A DNA stretch of 64,000 nt from Sabellastarte sp. h YS-2021 (lineage: Eukaryota; Annelida; Polychaeta; Sabellida; Sabellidae). Below are positions 47,259 to 58,500 of this stretch, piece after piece. The notes beneath the pieces were generated by a model, which worked only from the letters and a program-made list of their open reading frames with translations, was not told the origin of the DNA and did not search any database. Made by a program: the position numbers and the translations under genes. The stretch is from positions 88,936,706-89,000,705 of the forward strand of contig OZ024934.1 of NCBI GenBank assembly GCA_964017235.1, given 5' to 3'. Numbering within the stretch: position 1 is the first letter of the stretch; every line of letters starts with the position of its first letter.

Positions 47259-47485
47259 CTGCTTCTAGGCATAAGTTGGCCGCGGGTCGTAAGTTGGCCG
47301 CCACTCATTTAAATGTATCAAACAGACAAATGTGTGGTTGCACAGGTTTTAAAAGTGGTAGTTATAATAAATCTTATTATAATAGACCATTCAAGAATGA
47401 TACAGGCCTTTAGATTTATAGAAATTTCAAAATATGATGATGACGGCCAACTTACGACCCGCGGCCAACTTATGCAGGGAAGCAG
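47259..47485. mobile_element. 227-bp palindromic MITE flanked by TA
   Basis: The ends CTGCTTC...GCATAAGTTGGCCGCGGG are inverted repeats of about 45 bp with a few mismatches near the tips, and TA stands on both sides (47257-47258, 47486-47487). TA duplication fits the Tc1/mariner group. The interior is a short AT-rich stretch. Confidence 0.75.
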
Positions 47486-47629
47486 TAGTCATACAACCCT
47501 GTCACTAAAGTTAAACGGCATTAATGTAAGACAGTGATACAAAACAGGTAGCTAAACCGATTTTCTATAGATACATAGAACTCTATACATTGATACAGTA
47601 AACCATGGTTCACTTATTGCATTTACGAT

Positions 47630-48655
47630 TGTTGTATCCTTGCGTTGCCGGTTTTCGACGGTCATACACAATTTAATTCATTTTTGTTTCTTTCATCAGT
47701 CCTTGCAATATTTCAAACTTAAAATTTAAAAATATATTGTTTGTTTGACAAGTACAAATATGACAGGACAAATATTTTAAGTTATTTCACTTTATTTGAT
47801 TTTATTCAATTTATGTGTGCATGGTGTTCTTAATTTAGAAATGGTTGTCTGTTATCGACGGTAAAATAAAATCAATATTAATGGTCTTTAAAATATATTC
47901 TAAACTTTTTATTTTTTCCTTTGTCCCCTTTAATCAATAATTAAATAAATAAACTGAATAACTGTTGCAATTCTATCATAAAAATCACAAATAACATACC
48001 TTTTTGAAGGTGTGCACATAAAATTATTTTCGTCGACAATTATATCATTAATTTTTAAAGTTGGTTTTGAAAGCTGTTTCTTCCATTTTGTGTCGAGGTA
48101 AATCACGTTTTTATGTTAATGACCACAGGCATGGTTATTTATTTTATAACCTCAAAAAATCAAATTATTTTATGGCACATTTTTTTTTGTATTGGCTGCT
48201 GAACTAACACATGCTGTCTGTGACAATAGACTGCATAAAAATCAATTTAGTAAAATATGTAGATTTTTTATATTGCAAAATAAATAACATAAATCTATTT
48301 GCCTTTTACAAAATATCAAATAACTGTATTTTATTAGGATAAAATTTGCATATTTCACGGAAATTGATGAGCGTTGCCAATGACAACCATGTTTTATTTT
48401 ACTTTAAAAATTCATATATTAGTTCACTTAACAAAATCGGGATTTTACTATATCATGTATTAAGAAACTTAATTTTATCAAATTCGAAACAATACCAGCA
48501 TTTGAAATTATGTGACATATTTAAAATATAAATTAATATTTTATTTATGTAGTTTTACGGAGATGAAAAACACGTGCACAGAACTACAATGTATTAATGC
48601 GCGGCCGTCGATAATAGACGACTGTCGATAAAAGACGACACAACGATACCTATTT
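47630..48655. mobile_element. Possible old DNA element with CGAC-rich ends
   Basis: GTATCCTTGCGTTGCCGG with GTTTTCGACGGTC on the left loosely matches the reverse complement of GTCGATAAAAGACGACACAA with CGATACC on the right. Internal CGACGG and GTCGAC sites recur. The match is imperfect and no target duplication is seen. Confidence 0.3.
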
Positions 48656-48919
48656 CCAGTCTATTACTAAAAGCGTGCAGTATTTTTAGCTATAACATTT
48701 GAAACATTTTAGTGCACTTTTCTTGTCCCACAAAAGCGTGTTTGTAACCAGAAACACTTCTGTTTTAAGAATATACAGCTACTGTTAATATTTTTGCGCA
48801 AAATCGTGCATCAGTGTAATGTTAAAACCATTTAGACTGGAAAGTGGAATTGACCGGATTCTGGTTCATGTAGGATATTAATAACTTTAAGAAATTACGT
48901 AAAATCATACAACTCTATA

Positions 48920-49244
48920 CTGGTCAGCCAGTGAATTTTGTCACCCCAGTGAAGTTCGTCACCTGCTGTAAAATGCTCAAGGACAGGCAATATTCGGAAC
49001 ATGTCTAATGTCTCATGATTTATGCCTTACGGGTTGGATGGTGTGCCTGAGAATCCGTTGATACGGAGATTAAGCACCTGGACAACTGATTGATTGAATA
49101 TTCACATTTAAACAAATGGAATAGCTTCTTTCAACGGCAAGGTATACATTATATGCCGTAACTGGACAGTAAAAACTCTTTAATATTGTCATGAAATGCA
49201 GGTGACAAACTTCACTGGGGTGAGGAATTTCACTGGCTGAGCAG
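48920..49244. mobile_element. 325-bp MITE flanked by TA
   Basis: The left end CTGGTCAGCCAGTGAATTTT and its continuation CACCCCAGTGAAGTTCGTCA mirror GTGACAAACTTCACTGGGGT and the right end CACTGGCTGAGCAG. The arms are about 47 bp. TA flanks both ends (48918-48919, 49245-49246). The terminal CTG is shared with the element at 47259. Confidence 0.75.
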
Positions 49245-49346
49245 TACATTGATACATAGAAACCATGGTTCACTTAGTGCATTTGTTAATAATTTTAAGA
49301 AATTACGTAAAATCATTCAAATGTAATAGGAAACGTTCCCACATGA

Positions 49347-49447
49347 CATATACAGAAAAAAATGTATCACGAATGAAGATAATAATATACAAGGGCGTAG
49401 CATGAGTATTGTTAATCTTCATGAGTGATATATTTTTTCTGTATATG
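49347..49447. repeat. 101-bp imperfect palindrome
   Basis: CATATACAGAAAAAAATGTA and TCACGAATGAAGAT mirror ATCTTCATGAGTGA and TATATTTTTTCTGTATATG. The arms are about 34 bp. It could fold into a long hairpin and may be a MITE core. Confidence 0.65.
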
Positions 49448-50107
49448 ACATATACTATATGTCTAATGAGGGATGCTTTACTTTTATTATCCACCATGTT
49501 GTACGCTTATGGGTTAAAAAGATTATTTATTGAAAGAATGTGATAAAGGCTGTCAAAAAGCATGGGAAACAGTGATTATAAAAACTTAAATCTTTAACTT
49601 GCACTATTTTATTAATTTTTGCATGGATTTTTATGCTACAAAGATGAACAGAAGTGTTGTAAAGTGACCTTTCTAATGATATATAACACATATTTGTAGG
49701 TAACATGGTTTCCAAGGTATTAGTGAAAAACCAGATGTTACTGACACTAGTTATCCTGGAGGCGCCATTGTCTTCAAATTCTTCAAATAAAATATATCAC
49801 TCTATATGGGTCAAATACAACATGTGGTGGATAATAAAATGACACCTCATCTGACATTGATACTGTCTAACATTAGTGACACTGGTGTACTGTATGCAGA
49901 CTGATAACTTATTTCACCAATTGTTTGTGCCTATTATAACAGTTTTTGTAGTTAATTCAGTTTGAGGTTTACATTGTTTTGATTAAATAAACCCACTATA
50001 GGTATGTACTTTATACTTACTGAAACAAATAGAAGCATGCTATGGTGTGTATACTGCTTCCCACTGTAACTTGGCACATTTTGTACACAAAATCCTTATT
50101 CATGGTT

Positions 50108-50300
50108 ACCGTATTTTTCCAAAATATGGCCTGGGTGTTAATTATTTTCAAATGGCATCAGACCAGGCGTTAAATTGAACCAGGCGTTCTTTTGAAATAC
50201 AAAAAACAGTGTTATAAATTGTAAACAGTTTGCTTGGTACCAGGCGTTAATTTGAACCAGGCGTTTATTTGAACCTGGGCGTTATTTTGGAAATTTATGG
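50108..50300. mobile_element. 193-bp MITE flanked by TA, with CCAGGCGTT repeats
   Basis: The left end CCGTATTTTTCCAAAATATG and the right end (reverse complement CCATAAATTTCCAAAATAAC) form inverted repeats within TA (50106-50107, 50301-50302). CCAGGCGTT with an AATTGAA or AATTTGAA spacer repeats on both halves. A TACCGTATTTTTCC-like start is usual for pogo/Tc1-type MITEs. Confidence 0.7.
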
Positions 50301-50302
50301 TA

Positions 50303-51046
50303 TTACTCTTTTAATGTCATGAATTTCTATTGATTAATATATACAATGAAACATGCACAAACTATAAATGTATTTTAACAACAAAAGTTCAAAACAATGA
50401 ACATTTTAGAAGGGTTTTTAAGGGGCAATTTTACAATTTCTGTAAGAAATCAGTGCTCCAACTTGGCAAAATTTGCATACAGAAGGTAACAAAGTTATTT
50501 AATTTATTGCTGTCATAATTTCTATTTCCTTATTTGGTATACAAAAGTGCACAAGTTTTATTAATGACAACTAAATGTTAATAAATATACAATCTTCCAT
50601 TTTGTGCCATTTTGATTTTTGTGTCATGATACAGCATGAAGCAGTAAGGCATGTTGGAATAAAAGTATGTAGAAATTTTCATTTTATTTCATGAAAATGT
50701 AATATACCTTATCATATGAAAACACTTGGATTAAATTTTCAGTTAGTAAGGCAAACTATAAATGGAGATAATATGTCAAACTTTTACATAAAAAGTCAAA
50801 ATATTAAGATAAAAATTATAAATTTGAGTTAGTTACAAGTAACGTCAAAATTTAAATGATTTCAATGTTTTAAACATGTTTAATACTCCAGCACAAGTAG
50901 ATAAGGACCTGTATGTAGTTGTGCCCTAGACATTATGAACACCACTCCCCCCTACACACTCTAAATTATGGCTGTTTTAATTGACCCAGTAATGTAACCA
51001 GACACCTACTAAAATTAGTACTTCATTCATGCTATATATGATTTCT
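50303..51046. other. AT-rich stretch with no recognised feature
   Basis: I see nothing beyond AT-rich sequence and short chance frames. Confidence 0.5.
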
Positions 51047-51184
51047 TTGCCAATGGAAAATTTGAGTTCTGTAGCTTTTAATGTTGGGAGATCGCCATGA
51101 TTTTACTTGTCGATGTTTGCCAATGGAAAATTTGAGTTTTGTAGCTTTTAGTGCTGGGGGATCGCCATGATTTTACTTGTTGAT
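51047..51184 (+). repeat. 69-bp tandem duplication
   Basis: TTTGCCAATGGAAAATTTGA starts at about 51047 and 51116. Both copies continue through GATCGCCATGATTTTACTTG. Confidence 0.8.
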
Positions 51185-52465
51185 GTTTGTATCGGATATT
51201 GGTGACCAAACTTTGGACATTTCCGATTATGGAGTCGCAAATTTTAACCAAATATTAAATGATAAGTATAATACACACAAATTACCACAAATATGACCAA
51301 AATATAATCACAGACGTCTCCCTCACCAACAGACCATTCTTGATGTATTCTCACTTGTGATTGGCTGATTTTATGATTACCTTGACAACAGTTGGAAAAC
51401 CCCAAGGTGTTTACGTTATTTTTATTGCATTCACAACTGGTTTTGTGGTTTTAACTAATGAATATTTCAGATTTTTACAAAATAATATTCCGATTAGTGT
51501 TTTATTGTGACCAAAAGGCTACAACGAATTGAGTTTAGCAAATATCAGTTGTACTTAAATTTTACCTATCATCGATCAGTAATGAGCCAACAAGCGATAA
51601 TACTGAAGTTTGCAAACGTTGTCCCAGCATTAGTAGCTTTTATTTTAATGTCACATTAAGGTCTCTGAAAATCCCATAGTGAGTTATATATATATATGCA
51701 TTTTGTGCCCTTTTCACTAGAGAACATATTATGATATTAACATGTTTTAATAATCTATACCAAAATTCAAGGCTTTAAGTTATACTTAACTGTGTGAGCC
51801 CCATAAAGGCACCTTCTGGGGACTTTTTTCTATATTTTTCACACATTTTGTATTTTAAATTCAATGTTTCCATTTACGCACAAACGTGCGTAAATTTACG
51901 CCAAAATCAAGCGATTTACGCACATGTTATTTACCAGGGGGTCAGACTGACGCAGAAGTATTTGTAAAAAGAAATATCAACATTATGGCTATATATGAAG
52001 CAGTTCTTTATTTATTCCAATTTCAAAACAACAATGGCCGATTTCCTGTTGTTTACTTGTAACTGTGCGTGCGTGGGGTGAAAAAGGTCGAGAGGTGAAG
52101 AGTTTGCGAGGTTGCGAGGTCACGCATGCGCATTCACGTTATTCAATTACCGAATCCACCAAAGGACGCAATATTTTTTACTGTTACATGCAATAAAACA
52201 GCACTGAGGATATGCTGTATATTTTAAAATTTCCTGTGTGACAAGAGCTACGCAGAATGAGATCCATCTTAAACGGTCAGTATTTGATGTACCCTAGCAA
52301 ACCTTATTCAAAACGTGCGTGCATGTGTGCGTGCGTTAGTTAGTCACGCAGATTTCTCCAAAACTACTACAGCTACAGATTTTTTGTAAATTAATTGTCC
52401 CAATGAATTTTTACGCCCTCGAAAATTTTTTTGGTTTTATGGACTTAGGCCTAAAGATAAGTGAG
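51185..52465. other. Unassigned sequence before the satellite block
   Basis: I see no gene. A local cluster of GTGCGTAAATTTACGC and GATTTACGCAC lies near 51887-51924. GTGCGTGCG-type repeats occur near 52065-52075 and 52313-52340. Confidence 0.45.
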
Positions 52466-53355
52466 TAATAGCAATCTTAGCTACTTGGAGTAAAGGGCTC
52501 ATAAATCAAAAACTATTGCAGTTACAACTTTTTCTTCAAATATGTTGTTCAGCTACTTTGTCCTTAGCTATAAGATGGTACATAGTTTGGGGTCCCATTG
52601 CATGCCATAAGTGAGTAATAGCTATTTTCTTATTTGTAGCAAAATAATGACATAAGTAAATGTCAAATATCTTCAAAAGTATTAAAGTTAGGGAATTCTT
52701 TTCAAATATGTTGTCCATCTACTTTTTGATAAGCTATCACATAGTAAAGTTTCAGATCTGTTGCACATTGGATAGCTGAGTAATAGCTACTTTGAAATTC
52801 TACAGTCGAGTAAATCCATTGTAACTCCAAAACTAGTGCAGTTAGAGTATTTTCCTAAAATATGTTGTTCAGCTACTTTGTCCTTAATTATAAGATGCCA
52901 TATAGTTTGGGGTTCTATTGCATGCCATAAGTGAGTAATAGCTATTTCCTTATTTGAAGCAAAATAACAACATGAGTAAATTTCAAATATCTTCAAAAGT
53001 ATTAAAATTAGGGAATTCTTTTCAAATATGTTATTCATCTAGTTTTTGGTAAGGTATCACATACTAAAGTTTGAGACCTGTTGCACATTGGATAGCTGAG
53101 TAATAGCTACTTTGAAATTGTGACTGTTGAGTAAATCCATTGTAACTCCAAAACTATTGCAGTTAGAGTATTTTCCAAAAATATGTTATTCAGCTGCTTT
53201 TTCCTTATCTATAAGATGGCATATAGTTTGGGGTTCTGTTGCATGCCATAAGTGAGTAATAGCTATTTTCTTATTTGTAGCAAAATAACAACATAAGTAA
53301 ATTTCAAATATCTTCAAAAGTATTCAAGTTAGGGAAATATTTTCAAATATGTTAT
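52466..53355 (+). repeat. Satellite A, period about 320 bp (dimer of about 160)
   Basis: CATGCCATAAGTGAGTAATAGC occurs near 52602, 52921 and 53244, a step of 319-323 bp. Each unit is built of two related halves, each with a GAGTAATAGCTA block, a run on the pattern AAAAGTATT/AAAACTATT, and an ATGTTGTTCA or ATGTTATTCA block followed by a CTACTTT-like stretch. It is cut at 53356 and resumes at 58147. Confidence 0.85.
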
Positions 53356-53399
53356 TAAGCGTCCCGCAAGGGACGCTTGTTTGTGTATGGGAGAGCTTC

Positions 53400-53463
53400 T
53401 GGCTCCGCCGGCTCCGCCGGCTCCGGCGGCTCCGCCGGCTCCGCCGGCTCCGCCGGCTCCGCA
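53400..53463 (+). repeat. GGCTCCGCC microsatellite (9-bp unit, about 7 units)
   Basis: GGCTCCGCC is repeated near the left end of the Helentron-like element, with one unit reading GGCTCCGGC. The Gly/Ala-rich minus frame at 53329-53577 is only its translation. Confidence 0.9.
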
Positions 53464-53769
53464 TTTTGTTTTCCTTATAACTCTGTAACCGTTAGGCGGA
53501 TTCTTTTCAAATTTGGCAGGTTTAGGCAGTAGCCCTGGGGAATTTTTTTGAATATGCTGCAGTGACATTTCAACCAATCAGAGAGGTCACATGACCAAAA
53601 ATGTCTTTTTTCGATGGGGAAGCTTGTCCGGATGATAACTTGAAAGGAATTTTATCAATTCACCTGAAACTTGGCAAATACATTCATTCTATTAAAATCT
53701 GGAAATCATTAGATTTTGACATTGATTGGTCAAGAAATGGCCGAGTAATTAATGATTAATTAATCATTA

Positions 53770-55235
53770 CGAATTTTCCAAATAAGGAAAACACAAAAAT
53801 GCTTATATCTCGAAAACCGTGCTAGATAGAGCGATTTCGACGAAATTTTTGACCCGCAGGGTATCTCTGCGGAGTAGTTTTCCCAATTTTCAAAAAATTT
53901 TTGTCTCGCCCAAAATGGCGGCCATTTTGAATTTTCGAAATTTTCGCAAAAATTGCAAAACACAAAAATGCTTATATCTCGAAAACCGTGCTAGATAGAG
54001 CGATTTCGACGAAATTTTTGACCCTCAGGGTATCTCTGCAGAGTAGTTATCCCAATTTTGAAAAAATTTTTATCTCGCCAAAAATGGCGGCCATTTTGAA
54101 TTTTCGAATTTTTCGCAAAAATTGCAAAACATAAAAATGGTTATATCTCGAAAACCGTGCTAGATAGAGCGATTTCGACGAAATTTTTGACCCTCAGGGT
54201 ATCTCTGCAGAGTAGTTATCCCAATTTTGAAAAAATTTTTGTCTCGCCAAAAATGGCGGCCATTTTGAATTTTCGAATTTTTCGCAAAAATTGCAAAACA
54301 TAAAAATGCTTATATCTCAAAAACCCTGCTAGATAGAGCGATTTCGACGAAATTTTTGACCCGCAGGGTATCTCTGCAGAGTAGCCATGCCAATTTTCAA
54401 ACAAAAAATTTCTCGCAAAAAATGGCGGCCATTTTGAATTTTCAAATTTTTCGCAAAATTGCAAAACACAAAAATGCTTATATCTCGAAAACCGTGCTAG
54501 ATAGAGCGATTTCGACGAAATTTTTGACCCATAGGGTATCTCTGCAGAGTAGTTATCCCAATTTTGAAAAAATTTTTATCTCGCCAAAAATGGCGGCCAT
54601 TTTGAATTTTCGAATTTTTCGCAAAAATTGCAAAACATAAAAATGGTTATATCTCGAAAACCGTGCTAGATAGAGCGATTTCGACGAAATTTTTGACCCT
54701 CAGGGTATCTCTGCAGAGTAGTTATCCCAATTTTGAAAAAATTTTTGTCTCGCCAAAAATGGCGGCCATTTTGAATTTTCGAATTTTTCGCAAAAATTGC
54801 AAAACATAAAAATGCTTATATCTCAAAAACCCTGCTAGATAGAGCGATTTCGACGAAATTTTTGACCCGCAGGGTATCTCTGCAGAGTAGCCATGCCAAT
54901 TTTCAAACAAAAAATTTCTCGCAAAAAATGGCGGCCATTTTGAATTTTCAAATTTTTCGCAAAATTGCAAAACACAAAAATGCTTATATCTCGAAAACCG
55001 TGCTAGATAGAGCGATTTCGACGAAATTTTTGACCCATAGGGTATCTCTGCAGAGTAGCCATGCCAATTTTCAAAAAAATTTTATCTTGCCAAAAATGGC
55101 GGCCATTTTGAATTTTCGAATTTTTGCGTAAAAATTGCAAAACACAAAAATGCTTATATTTCGAAAACCGTGCTACATAGAGCGATTTCGACGAAATTTT
55201 TTATCTTCAGGGTATCTCTGCAGAGCAGCTATCCC
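53770..55235 (+). repeat. 169-bp tandem array, nine units, with a 506-bp higher-order repeat
   Basis: The TGCTTATATCTCGAAAACCG position recurs at 53801, 53970, 54139, 54308, 54476, 54645, 54814, 54982 and 55152. Units contain AGAGCGATTTCGACGAAATT and AAAATGGCGGCCATTTTGAA. Three-unit blocks starting at 54139 and 54645 are almost identical and 506 bp apart. A partial unit continues at about 57740-57990, after the 133-bp array. Confidence 0.9.
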
Positions 55236-57645
55236 AAAGAGCTTTCACTTGGTGAAGTTTCAGACCCATAGCTAATTGCTCACCTACTCAAAAAGAGTAA
55301 ATGCGAATTACCTCTGAAAGTATTGCAGATGGCCAATTTTTCTCAAATAACTCATTCACCTACTTTTGGAAGAGCTTTCACATGGTGAAGTTTCAGACCC
55401 ATAGCCAATTATTCACCTACTCAAAATGAGTAAATGTGAATTATTTCTAAAAGTATTGCAGATAGCCAATTTTTCTCAAATAACTCATTCACCTACTTTT
55501 GGGAGAGCTTTCACATGGTGAAGTTTCAGACCCATAGCTAATTATATACCTACTCAAAATGAGTAAATGCTAATTATCTGTAAAAGTATTGTGGATACCC
55601 AATTTTTATCAAATAACTCATTCATCTACTTGTGGGAGAGCTTTCACATGGTGAAGTTTCAGACCCATAGCTAATTACTCACCTACTCAAAATGAGTAAA
55701 TGCGAATTATCTCTAAAAGTATTGCAGATAGCCAATTTTTCTCAAATAACTCATTCACCTACTTTTGGGAGAGCTTTCACTTGGTGAAGTTTCAGACCCA
55801 TAGCTAATTACTCACCTACTCAAAATGAGTAAATGCGAATTATCTCTAACAGTATTGCAGATAGCCAATTTTTCTCAAATAACTCATTCACCTACTTTTG
55901 GGAGAGCTTTCACTTGGTGAAGTTTCAGACCCATAGCTAATTACTCACCTACTCAAAATGAGTAAATGCGAATTATCTCATAAAGTATTGCAGATAGCCA
56001 ATTTTTGTCAAATTAATCATTCACCTACTTTTGGGAGAGCTTTCACTTGGTGAAGTTTCAGACCCATAGCTAATTACTCACCTACTCAAAATGAGTAAAT
56101 GCGAATTATCTCTAAAAGTATTGCAGATAGCCAATTTTTCTCAAATAACTCCATCACCTACTTTTGGGAGAGCTTTCACTCTGTGAAGTTTCAGACCCAT
56201 AGCTAATTACTCACCTACTCAAAATGAGTAAATGCGAATTATCTCTAAAAGTATTGCAGATAGCCAATTTTTCTCAAATAACTCATTCACCTACTTTTGG
56301 GAGAGCTTTCACTTCGTGAAGTTTCAGACCCATAGCTAATTACTCAACTACTCAAAATGAGTAAATGCGAATTATCTCTAAAAGTATTGCAGATAGCCAA
56401 TTTTTCTCAAATAACTCATTCACCTACTTTTGGGAGAGCTTTCACTTGGTGAAGTTTCAGACCCATAGCTAATTACTCACCTACTCAAAATGAGTAAATG
56501 TGAATTATCTCTAAAAGTATTGCAGATAGCCAATTTTTCTAAAATAACTCATTCACCTACTTTTGGGAGAGCTTTCACTTGGTGAAGTTTCAGACCCATA
56601 GCTAATTATTCACCTACTCAAAATGAGTAAATGTGAATTATCTCTAAAAGTATTGCAGATAGCCAATTTTTCTCAAATAACTCATTCACCTACTTTTGGG
56701 AGAGCTTTCACTTGGTGAAGTTTCAGACCCATAGCTAATTACTCACCTACTCAAAATGAGTAAATGCGAATTATCTCATAAAGTATTGCAGATAGCCAAT
56801 TTTTGTCAAATTAATCATTCACCTACTTTTGGGAGAGCTTTCACTTGGTGAAGTTTCAGACCCATAGCTAATTACTCACGTACTCAAAATAAGTAAATGC
56901 GAATTATCTGTAAAAGTATTGCAGATAGCCAATTTTTCTCAAATAACTCATTCACCTACTTTTGGGAGAGCTTTCACTTGGTGAAGTTTCAGACCCATAG
57001 CTAATTACTCACCTACTCAAAATGAGTAAATGCGAATTATCTCTAAAAGTATTGCAGATAGCCAATTTTTCTCAAATTAATCATTCACCTACTTTTGGGA
57101 GAGCTTTCACTTGGTGAAGTTTCAGACCCATAGCTAATTACTCGTCTACTCAAAATGAGTAAATGCGAATTATCTCTAAAAGTATTGCAGATAGCCAATT
57201 TTTCTCAAATAACTCATTCACCTACTTTTGGCAGAGCTTTCACTCTGTGAAGTTTCGGACCCATAGCTATTTATTCACCTACTCAAAATGAGTAAATGCT
57301 AATTATCTGTAAAAGTATTGCGGATACCCAATTTTTATCAAATACTCATTCATCTACTTGTGGGAGAGCTTTCACATGGTGAAGTTTCAGACCCATATCT
57401 AATTACTCACCTACTCAAAATGAGTAAATGCGAATTATCTCTAAAAGTATTGCAGATAGCCAATTTTTCTCAAATAACTCATTCACCTACTTTTAGGAGA
57501 GCTTTCACTTGGTGAAGTTTCAGACCCATAGATAATTACTCACCTACTCAAAATGAGTAAATGTGAATTATCTCTTAATAGTATTGCAGATAGCCAATTT
57601 TTCTCAAATAACTCATTCACCTACTTTTGGAAGACCTTTCACACA
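55236..57645 (+). repeat. 133-bp tandem array (satellite D type), about 18 units
   Basis: CAGACCCATAGCTAATTACT-type landmarks recur every 133 bp from 55261 to about 57524. Units carry CTACTCAAAATGAGTAAATG, AAAAGTATTGCAGATAGCCA and TCATTCACCTACTTTTGGGA. The array interrupts a 169-bp unit (CTATCCCAA before it, a GACAAAAATTTTTGTCTC stretch after it) and ends with a CGGCGGGAGATACACACCAC tail near 57700. Confidence 0.9.
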
Positions 57646-58146
57646 CGAAAATGAAAAATTGTGAATATCTCGGAAAAGCTATTTCTTCTGCTTTAATGCT
57701 CGGCGGGAGATACACACCACGGCAGTGGTCTTGACAAAAATTTTTGTCTCCCAAAAATGGTGGCCATTTTGAATTTTCAAAGTTTTTGCAAAACACAAAA
57801 ATGCTTATATCTCGAAAACTGTGCTATATGGAGCGAACTCAACAAAATTTTGGACCTGCTGGGTATCTGTGCAGAGTAGCCATGCCAATTTTCAAAATAT
57901 TTTTGTCTCGCCAAATATAGCGGACATTTTTAATTTTTTTATTTTTTGCAAAACACAAAAATGCTTATATCGTGAAAACCGTGCTAGATAGAGCAGACTG
58001 CGCTGACTTTGGTTGCCACAACAGTATAAGGCTAGAAACGAAGCATTTTCTTAATACTTTAGCACTCACCTTTATATCCTTTTCGGGACGCTTTGTTTTT
58101 GCTATGCAAAAACATTATCTTTTTTTTTTGCGAGCGATCCTCTAGT
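57646..58146 (+). repeat. Tail of the Helentron-like element
   Basis: In order this holds the satellite tail with GGCGGGAGATA (57702-57712), part of two 169-bp-type units (TGCTTATATCTCGAAAAC, TGCTTATATCGTGAAAACCG), and the right end with CGGGACGCTT, the hairpin and CTCTAGT. Confidence 0.6.
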
Positions 58147-58500
58147 TCATCTAGTTTTTGATGAGCTATCAGATAGTAAAGCTGCAAACCTGTTGCACAC
58201 TGGACAGCTGAGTAATAGCTACTTTGAAATTGTGACTGTTGAGTAAATCCATTGTAACTCAAAAACTACTGCAGTTACAGGATTTTCCTAAAATAATTTG
58301 TTCAGCTACTTTTTCCTTAACTATAAGATGGCATATCGTTTGGGGTTCCATTGCATGTCATAAGTGAGCAATAGCTATTTTCTTATTTGTAGCAAAATTA
58401 TGATGGAAGTAAATGTCAAATACCTTCACAAGTACCAAAGTTAGGCAAATTTTTTCATTTGTTATTCATCTAGTTTTTCAAAAGCTTACTTTCCTGTGTC
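58147..58500 (+). repeat. Satellite A resumes after the insertion
   Basis: TCATCTAGTTTTTGATGAGC continues the unit that was cut at 53355. One further ~320-bp unit follows before the 143-bp array. Confidence 0.8.

Larger units (their letters stand above)
53356..58146 (+). mobile_element. 4.8-kb Helentron-like (HINE/pearl-like) element carrying satellites
   Basis: Satellite A reads ATGTTATTCATCTAG elsewhere. Here it is split between the two Ts, the insertion preference of Helentrons. At the left end a perfect 9-bp stem AAGCGTCCC closes on a GCAA loop. Its outer part AAGCGTCCCG is mirrored by CGGGACGCTT at 58084-58093, which lies 53 bases inside the right end, so the inverted repeats are asymmetrical. 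The right end then has a GTTTTTGC-TAT-GCAAAAAC hairpin (58095-58113), a T run and CTCTAGT. These are known traits of Helentron-type non-autonomous elements. It encodes no protein. The core is a GC-rich 9-bp microsatellite, a 169-bp array and a 133-bp array. Confidence 0.62.

Noticed and set aside
53329..53577. Gly/Ala-rich minus-strand frame
   Set aside because: It is the translation of the GGCTCCGCC microsatellite at the left end of the Helentron-like element.
54216..55131. Repeated 82- to 94-codon frames in the 169-bp array
   Set aside because: They are identical because of the 506-bp higher-order repeat. They occur on both strands and show no domain.
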